64,000 bases of DNA from Erythrobacter sp. (lineage in GTDB: Bacteria; Pseudomonadota; Alphaproteobacteria; Sphingomonadales; Sphingomonadaceae). The stretch lies in NCBI GenBank assembly GCA_024642565.1, contig JAHEAV010000001.1:124001-188000 (forward strand), given 5' to 3'. The position numbers and the translations under genes are program-made. Every line of letters starts with the position of its first letter. Position 1 is the stretch's first letter. Under the pieces are notes generated by a model, which was not told the origin of the DNA, did no database searches, and saw nothing but the letters and a program-made list of their open reading frames with translations. Shown in pieces: positions 16,335 to 23,668 of the stretch.

Positions 16335-17005
16335 CGGCAGAAAGATCCGTCTCCTTGTTCCAGGTGAAGATGGTCGCGGTGCGCGGAATTGTAGGCTGGC
16401 CCCAGCACCGTGCCGAAACGTTTGCAGGCGCTGGCATGAACGGCGCGCAGGAATTCGCGTTCCTGCGCAGTCCCGCCTGACCATCCGGATAGCACACTGA
16501 TGCGCCGCCCATCGGCCAGGACGAATGCGGAAACATCCACCGCATTGGCCGTGGCATGGGCGCTGCGCCGCCCGGTGCCGGAGACATTGCGGCAGGCATA
16601 GCTGCCCATCGTTTCGATCCGCTGCAGCGCACTGCCGAGCATCTGCCGCGCCGCACGGTCCACGCCATAGCGCGCCCAGCCTGCCAGAATTTCTGCCGTC
16701 GGGCAGGTAACGGGCCCGATATTCGCCAGACCGAACTGGGCCATGTCCCCCTGCAATGCGGAGAGATTGACCGTGTTAAGTGTGGAGCAGCCCGCGCCAT
16801 AAAACCGGTCGGGCAGGGCGGTGAAGGCGGCCCCTTCATTGCCCAGCTTGGCCAGGCATTGCCGGGCCTCGGGATTGACGGCGATGGCACTGCTTGCCGG
16901 ACCGCGCACCGCCCCGGCCTGCTGCGACCCGCCCACCATCCCGCCGCAACCGCCGGTCAGGGCGGCCAGGGTGAGCAAGGCTATCAAGGCAGGCGTCCGC
17001 AACAT
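16331..17005 (-). CDS. Extensin-like C-terminal domain protein
   Basis: The 224-residue protein has a lipoprotein-type N-terminus (LTLAALTGGCGG) and the bacterial extensin-like domain, a zinc peptidase-like fold related to M15/LAS enzymes. Metal-ligand candidates are His and Asp in SAHATANAVDVSAF and the histidines in AHRDHLHLEQ. Four or more cysteines (GCSTLN, VTCPT, YACRN, SACKRF, SFCR) suggest disulfides outside the cytoplasm. A role in peptidoglycan processing is inferred from the fold. Its stop overlaps the regulator's stop by 4 bp. An 11-bp direct repeat lies upstream. Confidence 0.83.
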   Translation of the reverse strand: MLRTPALIALLTLAALTGGCGGMVGGSQQAGAVRGPASSAIAVNPEARQCLAKLGNEGAAFTALPDRFYGAGCSTLNTVNLSALQGDMAQFGLANIGPVTCPTAEILAGWARYGVDRAARQMLGSALQRIETMGSYACRNVSGTGRRSAHATANAVDVSAFVLADGRRISVLSGWSGGTAQEREFLRAVHASACKRFGTVLGPAYNSAHRDHLHLEQGDGSFCR

Positions 17006-17033
17006 GGTGTCTATTGTCCCCGATCATGGTTAA

Positions 17034-17059
17034 CCAAAGCCTAATCAGCCAAAGCCTAA
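17034..17059. repeat. 11-bp direct repeat upstream of the extensin-like gene
   Basis: CCAAAGCCTAA occurs at 17034-17044 and again at 17049-17059, a period of 15 bp, about 30-55 bp upstream of the extensin-like start. It overlaps a loose promoter match on the minus strand, TTGAGC then CTGATT. It may be a regulator site or a chance duplication. Confidence 0.5.
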
Positions 17060-17078
17060 AATCCCGCTCAACCGACCG

Positions 17079-17450
17079 CTATTCCGGCGCCGCGCATTGT
17101 TGCCACAGCTCGATCTTGACCCCGTCAGGGTCCAGCAGCCAGGCGAATTTGCCATAGCCTTCGTCGGCGCTGTCCAGCACTTCGACCCCCTTTTTGCCCA
17201 GCATGGCGACAAATTCCGCAAGATCGTCCACCCGCAGATTGATCATGAAGCTGCCGCTGCCGGGCTTCAGATAGGTATCGTCGGCAAAATGGCTGATCAG
17301 CGAATAGGGCGCTTTGCCGGTTTCTTCCGACCAGAGCATTTGCGGCCCATATTCGCCGTCCAGCCCCAGAATGTCGCGGTACCACGCCCGCGTCGCCGCC
17401 GGGTCCTTCACCACATAAAATATCCCGCCAAGCCCGGTTATCTTCGCCAT
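17079..17450 (-). CDS. VOC-superfamily (glyoxalase-like) protein
   Basis: The 123-residue single-domain protein has the paired beta-alpha-beta-beta-beta modules of the vicinal oxygen chelate fold: ITGLGGIFYVVKDPAATRAWY in the first half and INLRVDDLAEFVAMLGKKGVEV in the second, ending LLDPDGVKIELWQ. The usual first-strand histidine of glyoxalases is not obvious. Substrate cannot be inferred. It stands alone, with a 497-bp gene-free region on its 5' side. Confidence 0.85.
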   Translation of the reverse strand: MAKITGLGGIFYVVKDPAATRAWYRDILGLDGEYGPQMLWSEETGKAPYSLISHFADDTYLKPGSGSFMINLRVDDLAEFVAMLGKKGVEVLDSADEGYGKFAWLLDPDGVKIELWQQCAAPE

Positions 17451-17521
17451 AATTCACCCTCCGCCTTGCCCAAAATGCCCCGCGCCATAGCATAGAGCCC
17501 GAATAGTTCCGACTCCTCGCG

Positions 17522-17562
17522 CCGCCAGACCCCCCGCCAGACTCCCGCCAGACCCCCGCCAC
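17522..17562. repeat. Short tandem repeat, unit CCGCCAGAC plus spacer
   Basis: CCGCCAGAC begins at 17522, 17534 and 17545, with a partial fourth copy (CCGCCAC) at 17556; periods are 12, 11 and 11 bp. It lies about 75 bp upstream of the VOC gene start. Confidence 0.75.
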
Positions 17563-17565
17563 AAA

Positions 17566-17602
17566 GCGGACAGAAGTGACACATCCAACATTATCTGTCC
17601 GC
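17566..17602. repeat. Inverted repeat GCGGACAG / CTGTCCGC
   Basis: Perfect 8-bp arms at 17566-17573 and 17595-17602 are separated by 21 bp. The heptamer CGGACAG recurs at 17654-17660. This could be a pair of regulator half-sites or a weak hairpin. Confidence 0.6.
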
Positions 17603-17947
17603 ATCCACAAGACACGGAAAAAACAGCAAAAAATTCCGCAAATCCCACCCGGACGGACAGAGTCCGCCGCCCGAAAATCCGCAATTCTGTTAGGGGCGAT
17701 AGAATAAGGCACCGGCAAAGCATGGCAGGTCCGGCCGATGTAGGAAAATGGGGTAAGCGTTGCGAAGGCCGGGTAATTTCAAGTGTGCGACTACCACTAC
17801 CGGAGGATTCCTGCCGGATGCCCGACACAGCAACGGCGACCCTTTCGGATCGCCGCGCGTGTTGGCCCAAAAAGCGCCAAAAGAATTATTCAACCGATTT
17901 GGACAGAGCTCAAATTCGCAAATTGACAGCTCCTGATCGCAAGTCGC

Positions 17948-19786
17948 TTAGGCCATTTCCACCTTGCGGCTGGCTTTCTTGCGTTCATGCGGGTCGAGCA
18001 GGGCCTTGCGCAGGCGGATGTTGAGTGGGGTGACTTCGACCATTTCATCATTGTCGATATAGGCAATGGCCTGTTCCAGCGTCATCACCTTCGGCGGGGT
18101 CAGGCGGATTGCGTCATCCTTGCCGGTGGAGCGGAAGTTGGTCAGCTGCTTGGACTTCATCGGGTTGACTTCGAGATCGTCCGGCTTGGCGTTTTCGCCG
18201 ATGATCATGCCTTCATAGACCTTTTCCTGCGGCTTCACGAACAGGATCCCGCGGTCTTCCAGCATGTTGAGCGCATAGCCGACCGCTTCACCGGTGCCGT
18301 TGGAAATCAGCACGCCATTGGCGCGGCCTTCGATGGTGCCTTTATAGGGCCCGTATTTTTCGAACAGGCGGTTCATGATTCCGGTGCCGCGCGTGTCCGA
18401 CAGGAATTCGCCGTGATAACCGATCAGCCCGCGCGATGGCGCGCTGAAGGTAATCCGGGTCTTGCCGCCGCCGCTGGGGCGCATGTCGGTCATCTCGCCC
18501 TTACGCATGGCGACTTTTTCCACCACGGTGCCGGCGTATTCATCATCCACATCGATCACGACGGTTTCATAAGGTTCGGTGCGGTTGCCGTTTTCATCTT
18601 CCTGGAACAGCACGCGGGGGCGGCTGATGCCCAGTTCGAACCCTTCGCGGCGCATGGTTTCGATCAGGACACCAAGCTGCAATTCGCCGCGGCCAGCCAC
18701 TTCGAAACTGTCCTTGTCGGCGCTTTCGGTGATCTTGATCGCAACATTGCTTTCCGCTTCGCGCGCCAGACGGTCGCGGATCATGCGGCTGGTAACCTTG
18801 GTGCCTTCGCGGCCGGCGAAGGGGCTGTCGTTCACGGCAAAGCGCATCGACAGGGTTGGCGGATCGATCGGCTGGGCATGGAGCGGTTCGGTGACCGAAG
18901 GATCGCAAATGGTATTGGCCACGGTGGCCACTGTCAGGCCGGCCATGGAGATGATGTCACCCGCGCGGGCTTCTTCCACCGGCACGCGTTCCAGTCCGCG
19001 GAACGCCATCAGCTTGGACGCGCGGCCCGTTTCGATCACCTTGCCATCATTGTCGAGAGCGTGGATCGGGGCGTTGACCTTGATCGTGCCGGACTGGACC
19101 TTGCCGGTCAGAATGCGGCCAAGGAAATTGTCCCGGTCGAGCAGCGTGACGAGGAATTTGAAGTCACCGTCAAAATCGGCTTCGGGGCTGGGCACATGTT
19201 CGATGATCTTTTCGAACAGCGGGGTCAGCGTGCCATCGCGCGCTTCGATGTCTTCACTGGCATAGCCGTTGCGGCCACTGGCGTAGAGTACCGGGAAATC
19301 GAGCTGATCATCATTCGCGCCGAGCGACACGAACAGGTCGAACACTTCGTCCAGCACTTCGGATGCGCGGCCGTCGGGCCGGTCGATCTTGTTGACGACC
19401 ACAATCGGGCGCAGGCCCAGTGCCAAGGCCTTGCCAGTGACGAATTTCGTCTGCGGCATGGCGCCTTCGCTGGAATCGACCAGCAGGATAACCCCGTCGA
19501 CCATCGACAGGATACGCTCCACCTCGCCGCCGAAATCGGCGTGTCCGGGGGTGTCGACGATGTTGATACGGGTCGCGCCTTCGCCTTCGCCCCATTCCAC
19601 GCTGGTGCATTTCGCAAGGATGGTAATCCCGCGTTCCTTTTCCAGATCGTTGGAATCCATGGCGCGTTCTTCCACGCGCTGGTTGTCGCGGAAAGTGCCG
19701 GACTGGCGGAACAATTGATCGACAAGAGTGGTCTTGCCGTGGTCGACGTGGGCGATAATCGCCACATTGCGCAATGCTGCGGACAT
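17948..19786 (-). CDS. typA: Ribosome-associated GTPase TypA/BipA
   Basis: TypA is a translational GTPase related to EF-G that aids 50S assembly and stress adaptation. The 612-residue length is normal. Motifs seen are G1 [13 protein letters not shown]3 [12 protein letters not shown] and G4 NKIDRPDGR. The C-terminal region carries the TypA-specific [20 protein letters not shown] and [10 protein letters not shown]-like sequences ([15 protein letters not shown]). It is monocistronic, with a candidate promoter closely matching that of ndk, and is followed by the gene-free gap. Confidence 0.97.
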   Translation of the reverse strand: MSAALRNVAIIAHVDHGKTTLVDQLFRQSGTFRDNQRVEERAMDSNDLEKERGITILAKCTSVEWGEGEGATRINIVDTPGHADFGGEVERILSMVDGVILLVDSSEGAMPQTKFVTGKALALGLRPIVVVNKIDRPDGRASEVLDEVFDLFVSLGANDDQLDFPVLYASGRNGYASEDIEARDGTLTPLFEKIIEHVPSPEADFDGDFKFLVTLLDRDNFLGRILTGKVQSGTIKVNAPIHALDNDGKVIETGRASKLMAFRGLERVPVEEARAGDIISMAGLTVATVANTICDPSVTEPLHAQPIDPPTLSMRFAVNDSPFAGREGTKVTSRMIRDRLAREAESNVAIKITESADKDSFEVAGRGELQLGVLIETMRREGFELGISRPRVLFQEDENGNRTEPYETVVIDVDDEYAGTVVEKVAMRKGEMTDMRPSGGGKTRITFSAPSRGLIGYHGEFLSDTRGTGIMNRLFEKYGPYKGTIEGRANGVLISNGTGEAVGYALNMLEDRGILFVKPQEKVYEGMIIGENAKPDDLEVNPMKSKQLTNFRSTGKDDAIRLTPPKVMTLEQAIAYIDNDEMVEVTPLNIRLRKALLDPHERKKASRKVEMA

Positions 19787-19848
19787 TCGGGGGCTCGCTT
19801 TTAGGGGGTGCGGTACGACTTTCGCACCTGCAACATAATTGCGCGCGC

Positions 19849-19877
19849 CCCTACCTCAAGAGTGGGCGCGGAGCAAG
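19849..19877 (-). promoter_or_regulatory. Candidate typA promoter (CTTGCT-N17-GTAGGG)
   Basis: On the minus strand CTTGCT (19877-19872) and GTAGGG (19854-19849) are 17 bp apart. The segment TAGGGGCGCGCGCAA that begins in the -10 is identical to the one upstream of ndk (49051-49065). The implied leader is about 55 nt. Confidence 0.5.
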
Positions 19878-19897
19878 CGGAACCCCGAAAAAGATAA

Positions 19898-19910
19898 GTG
19901 TGGCCCACAC
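19898..19910. repeat. Inverted repeat GTGTGG-C-CCACAC
   Basis: Six-base arms around one central base, located between the typA and TonB-receptor promoters. It could be an operator for either gene. No regulator family is assigned. Confidence 0.45.
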
Positions 19911-19950
19911 GCAACATAATCAGTTTTGCTTGAATACCCATGCAGATAAG

Positions 19951-19979
19951 CTTGAGTGGTCGGTCTGACCCGCCTATGC
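19951..19979 (+). promoter_or_regulatory. Candidate promoter of the TonB-dependent receptor
   Basis: CTTGAG (19951-19956) and CTATGC (19974-19979) are 17 bp apart, close to the alphaproteobacterial housekeeping pattern CTTGAC-N17-CTATAT. The spacer holds the inverted repeat GGTC-GGTCT-GACC. The leader would be about 55 nt. Confidence 0.45.
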
Positions 19980-20041
19980 AGTCGCTCAACGCGGTACGAT
20001 AAAACATAATGTCCCGGTTATTTGGAGAGGATAAAAACTTC

Positions 20042-22606
20042 ATGAAATTCAACGCTTTTGGCCGTGCGCTCTCGACGCGCAACGCAATGCTTGCCGGTGT
20101 CGCTGCTGTTGGCCTCGTGCTTCCAGCTGCCGCTATGGCGCAGGACGCTGAAACCGGAGCCGACGCCGCAAGCGGCAACAGCTTTGATGACGATATCATC
20201 ATCGTGACCGCGACCAAGCGCGAACAGACGCTGCAGGAAACCCCAATTTCGGTCTCGGTCACTTCGGGCGAAACGCTTGAGCAGGCGCAAATCCGTGACG
20301 TGCTTGATCTGCAAACTGTTGCCCCTTCACTGCGGGTCAGCCAGCTGCAGAACTCATCCTCATCGACATTCATCATCCGCGGCTTCGGTAACGGCGACAA
20401 CAACTTCGGTATTGAACCGTCGGTCGGCGTGTTCATCGACGGCGTTTTCCGTTCGCGCTCGGCCTCGTCGCTTAACGACCTTGCCAATGTCCAGCGCATC
20501 GAAGTGCTCAACGGCCCGCAATCGACCCTGTTTGGCAAGAACGCATCGGCTGGTGTGATCTCGGTCATCACCCGCGCGCCGCAGTTCGAATTCGGCGGCT
20601 CGGTTGAAGCCAGCTATGGCAATTACAACAATATTCAGGTCAAGGGCGATGTTACCGGCCCGATCAGCGAAAATATCGCATTTTCCATCGATGGCAGTTA
20701 CAATAAGCGCGATGGTTACGGCACGATCGTCAACCTCAATCAGGACGTGAACGAACGCAATCGCTGGACTGCGCGCGGACAGTTGCTGATCGAACCAAGT
20801 TCGGACTTCAAAATCCGCGCGATGGCTGATTATTCGAACATCGACGAAGCCTGCTGTGTGGTCAGCACGCTGGTTGCAGGTCCGACCGCGCCAGCTGTGT
20901 TTGCCGTAGGCGGCGCTCTCAATACCGATTTCTTCAGCTATGACATTTATCTGAACAAAGTGCCGGTCAACAAGGTCAAGAACTATGGTGGTTCGGTCCA
21001 GGCTGACTGGAGCACCGATGCGTTAACGGTCACCTCGATCACGGCCTATCGCAAACTGAAAAACTTCGTCGATCAGGACGTCGATTTCACCAGTGCGGAT
21101 ATCGTCAGCGAAATTCGTGACCAGCGCGTCAATACCTTCACGCAGGAAGTGCGGATCGCATCGGATTTCGATGGCCCGCTCAACTTCCTTCTCGGCGGGT
21201 TCTATTTTGACGAGTCCGTGAAACAGAACAGCTCGCTCACCACCGGCACTGCTGCACGTCCGTTCTTCGCACTGCTGACTGGCAATCCTGCGACTTTCAA
21301 CGGCGTTGAAGCAGCGCTTGGTCTGCCGCAGAACAGCATTTTCTCGCCTGGCCCACTGACGTCTGAAGTCTATTCGATGGACAACACATCATGGTCGGTC
21401 TTCGGTACGGTTGATTTTGAACCGGTTGATGGTCTCGTATTCACGGGCGGCTTCAACTACACCAAGGACAAGAAGAACTTTGCCCTCAGCGGTGTCGCTT
21501 ATGACGAGTTGGCCAATATCAATTTGGTCGATGCGTTCATTTTTGGCGCAACGGGCGGCACGGTCACAACCCCGGCACAATTTGCCGCACTGCCTGCCGC
21601 CAACCAGGCGGCAATCCGTGCGGCAGCGACCAATCCATTGGTCAATCCGCTGCTGGGCCTGACACCGTTCCAGTTCCAGCCGCCGTTCCTGACTATTCCC
21701 AACGCGGTCGAGGATGGCAAAACACGGGACAGCGATTTCAGCTACACCCTGCGGGCATCGTATGAGATCAGTAACAACCTCAATACGTATTTCAGCTATG
21801 CCACCGGCTTTAAGGCCAGTTCGATCAACCTGTCGCGCGATAGTCGCCCGGCGTTTGGTGACTACATCCCGGGTCCGGTTCGCTCGACGATCCTCGCGCC
21901 GACTTCGCCGATCCTGAGCGCAGGCCTTGCGGTGCCGAACCTCGGCACGGGTTCGCGGTTTGCCGGGCCGGAAAATGCCGAAGTCTTCGAATTTGGTCTG
22001 AAGGGCCAGTGGGAAGGGCTCAGCGTCAACCTCGCGCTGTTCGACCAGAAGCTCAAGGGTTTCCAGAGCTTCCTGTTCACCGGCACGGGCTTCCAGCTCA
22101 GCAATGCCGGTAAGCAGTCGGTCAAGGGTTTCGAACTCGACACGCGGATCCAGCCAACCAAAGGCCTGGTGTTCACTTTCGCGATGACCTATCTCGATCC
22201 GCTGTTCGATAGCTTTACCCAGAGCCCGGTTGGCGATTTGTCGGGCAAGCGCCCGGGCGGCATTCCGTCGATCAACATTGCGACTTCTGCAACCCACACC
22301 AAGGAATTTGGGGGCAGCGGCACTCGCCTGATCACCCGTGTTGATTTCAGCCATGAAAGCAACACCAAGATCAACAATGGCTTGCCAACGTTTGGCCCGA
22401 ACAATTTCCATCGCGAAGTTAATCTGGTCAATGCCTCGATGACATTGGCAATGAGCAATGGCTTCGAAATTGGTGCCTATGCGCGTAACCTGCTCAACGA
22501 TAAGTATATCCTGACAGTGTTCGATGGTGTGGCACAAGCTGGCACAGTCTCGGGTTATCCAAGCGCGCCGCGCACCTATGGTGCGGTTGCTCGCTACAAG
22601 TTCTGA
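20042..22606 (+). CDS. TonB-dependent outer-membrane receptor
   Basis: From the ATG at 20042 (after GGAGAGG) the protein has 854 residues. A signal peptide ends at AAAMAQ (about 34), a TonB-box-like segment IIVTATKR follows, then a plug domain with TPISVSV, SSSTFIIRGFGNGDNN and RIEVLNGPQSTLFGKNASAGVISVITRAP (shown in part), and a 22-strand barrel ending in the outer-membrane signature GAVARYKF. It resembles the large sphingomonad receptors linked to carbohydrate, aromatic or siderophore uptake. With no transporter, sigma factor or enzyme beside it, the ligand is unknown. A strong terminator follows. Confidence 0.94.
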   Translation: MKFNAFGRALSTRNAMLAGVAAVGLVLPAAAMAQDAETGADAASGNSFDDDIIIVTATKREQTLQETPISVSVTSGETLEQAQIRDVLDLQTVAPSLRVSQLQNSSSSTFIIRGFGNGDNNFGIEPSVGVFIDGVFRSRSASSLNDLANVQRIEVLNGPQSTLFGKNASAGVISVITRAPQFEFGGSVEASYGNYNNIQVKGDVTGPISENIAFSIDGSYNKRDGYGTIVNLNQDVNERNRWTARGQLLIEPSSDFKIRAMADYSNIDEACCVVSTLVAGPTAPAVFAVGGALNTDFFSYDIYLNKVPVNKVKNYGGSVQADWSTDALTVTSITAYRKLKNFVDQDVDFTSADIVSEIRDQRVNTFTQEVRIASDFDGPLNFLLGGFYFDESVKQNSSLTTGTAARPFFALLTGNPATFNGVEAALGLPQNSIFSPGPLTSEVYSMDNTSWSVFGTVDFEPVDGLVFTGGFNYTKDKKNFALSGVAYDELANINLVDAFIFGATGGTVTTPAQFAALPAANQAAIRAAATNPLVNPLLGLTPFQFQPPFLTIPNAVEDGKTRDSDFSYTLRASYEISNNLNTYFSYATGFKASSINLSRDSRPAFGDYIPGPVRSTILAPTSPILSAGLAVPNLGTGSRFAGPENAEVFEFGLKGQWEGLSVNLALFDQKLKGFQSFLFTGTGFQLSNAGKQSVKGFELDTRIQPTKGLVFTFAMTYLDPLFDSFTQSPVGDLSGKRPGGIPSINIATSATHTKEFGGSGTRLITRVDFSHESNTKINNGLPTFGPNNFHREVNLVNASMTLAMSNGFEIGAYARNLLNDKYILTVFDGVAQAGTVSGYPSAPRTYGAVARYKF

Positions 22607-22629
22607 CCCGGAACGCCTTGAGAATAAAG

Positions 22630-22657
22630 AAAGGGGCTCCCGCAAGGGGGCCCTTTT
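22630..22657 (+). terminator. Intrinsic terminator after the TonB receptor
   Basis: A 12-bp stem (22630-22641 with 22646-22657, two G-U pairs) closes on a GCAA tetraloop and ends in TTTT. It begins 23 bp after the receptor stop codon. Confidence 0.85.
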
Positions 22658-22742
22658 CCGTTTGCACTGCTCGCTAAATTATGATCACCTCCCCGCACGG
22701 CTCCGTTCTGCGGAGTGACGGGACTGTATTGGGGGGCATGCA

Positions 22743-23588
22743 ATGGATTTCAGCGTTTCAAAGATTATCTCCGGAACAATGGCAATTGTCCGGGAGAGGT
22801 TCGGCCCACTCTTGGGCCTGTGGGCAATTTTTTTTGCCGCAAACATCGCCATACTGCTGGTTTTCGGCCTGGCTTTGGGGGGATCGATCCTCTCGGTAAG
22901 TTCTCTGGAAAATCCGGAAGGTCTGGGGGCCGGCATGATCGTGTCGATGATCATTGCCTATTTCGTATATTTTCTGGTGTCCCTTGCACAAGTTGGATCG
23001 ATGAATGCGATGGCATCGCCGTTACAAAAGCTGTCCTTCGCTGACGCCCTGAGCGCAGGTGCGCGCAGCGCGCCAACCTTACTCGGGGCAGCAATCCTGC
23101 TGATGATTGCCTATTTTATCTGTGCCATTGCGCTGGGTGTGCTTGGCGGCCTCCTCGCGATGGCCGGCAAAGCCGGGACTGTGATCCTTTTGCTGCTGGT
23201 GATCCCGCCGATCCTCTATCTCGTTTGCCGCATGGCGCTGATTGCGCCCGTGGCAGCGGTTGAGCGGGTATCCAACCCGGTGGCTGTAATCACCCGGTCA
23301 TGGGCGCTGACCAAGGGAAATGTTCTCACCATTTTCCTGACCTTCCTCGTATTTGCCGTTGTTGCATTTGTGGCGGTCGGGCTGCTGTTTGTGCCGCTTA
23401 TGGGCATGATGGCATCGATAAAGAACGGTGCGGCGGAAGCGCCCTCGCTGGGTTCGATGGCGGCAGCCATTGTCGGTGTATTCATCGTCAGCGTCTTGCT
23501 TTCAATCGTATCCGCGACGCTTTCGGCAGTGATGCATGGCGCATTGTCAGGATCAACTGGCCAGGCTTCGAGCGATACTTTTTCGTAA
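22743..23588 (+). CDS. Multi-spanning membrane protein of unknown function
   Basis: The 281-residue protein has about six hydrophobic segments (near 25-45, 62-82, 107-132, 140-165, 190-220 and 235-260). It resembles the family related to the membrane domain of glycerophosphodiester phosphodiesterases: an N-terminal SVSKIISGTMAIVRERFGPL and the central VAAVERVSNPVAVITRSWALTKGN are typical, the latter being the amphipathic S-W-x-L-T/K-G motif of that group. No catalytic domain is attached. It is a single gene between two terminator-like hairpins. Confidence 0.75.
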   Translation: MDFSVSKIISGTMAIVRERFGPLLGLWAIFFAANIAILLVFGLALGGSILSVSSLENPEGLGAGMIVSMIIAYFVYFLVSLAQVGSMNAMASPLQKLSFADALSAGARSAPTLLGAAILLMIAYFICAIALGVLGGLLAMAGKAGTVILLLLVIPPILYLVCRMALIAPVAAVERVSNPVAVITRSWALTKGNVLTIFLTFLVFAVVAFVAVGLLFVPLMGMMASIKNGAAEAPSLGSMAAAIVGVFIVSVLLSIVSATLSAVMHGALSGSTGQASSDTFS

Positions 23589-23627
23589 TCGTTCGGGCCG
23601 GAATTCACCGGTGTTTCGGTGGGACTT

Positions 23628-23661
23628 CGCTGGATTTGTCACACGGGCGGCAAATCCAGCG
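23628..23661. terminator. Bidirectional hairpin between convergent genes
   Basis: CGCTGGATTTG (23628-23638) pairs perfectly with CAAATCCAGCG (23651-23661) around a 12-nt loop. It lies between the ends of the membrane-protein gene and the ABC permease gene. There is no clear U-tract on either side. Confidence 0.55.
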
Positions 23662-23668
23662 GGTCAGC

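Larger units (their letters stand above)
17451..17947. other. Gene-free gap with small repeats
   Basis: This is the longest stretch without a convincing gene or RNA (497 bp). It holds a four-copy tandem repeat (17522-17562), an 8-bp inverted repeat (17566-17602), further copies of the heptamer CGGACAG, and a hairpin-like GGCGACCC/GGATCGCC segment near 17840-17860. Short open frames of 60-140 codons cross it on the minus strand, but none has a recognisable sequence, a good ribosome site or a domain. I found no tRNA or other structured RNA. Confidence 0.6.

Noticed and set aside
17454-17893. Short minus-strand open frames in the VOC-typA gap
   Set aside because: Two overlapping frames of 67 and 138 codons with no motif, no ribosome site and repeats within; not supportable as genes.
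17460-17947. Possible tRNA in the gap before typA
   Set aside because: No T-arm sequence of the GGTTCGAATCC type with a matching acceptor stem was found on either strand.
17987-19804. 605-codon open frame antisense to typA
   Set aside because: It mirrors the whole of typA, has a His/Asp-rich composition typical of reverse-strand shadows in GC-rich genes, and no recognisable domain.
19830-19920. GCAACATAAT present twice (19830-19839 and 19911-19920)
   Set aside because: A 10-bp direct repeat 81 bp apart, without symmetry or clear relation to either promoter; probably chance.
21389-22645. 418-codon minus-strand open frame opposite the TonB receptor
   Set aside because: Arg/Glu-rich shadow of the receptor barrel, extending into the receptor's terminator.
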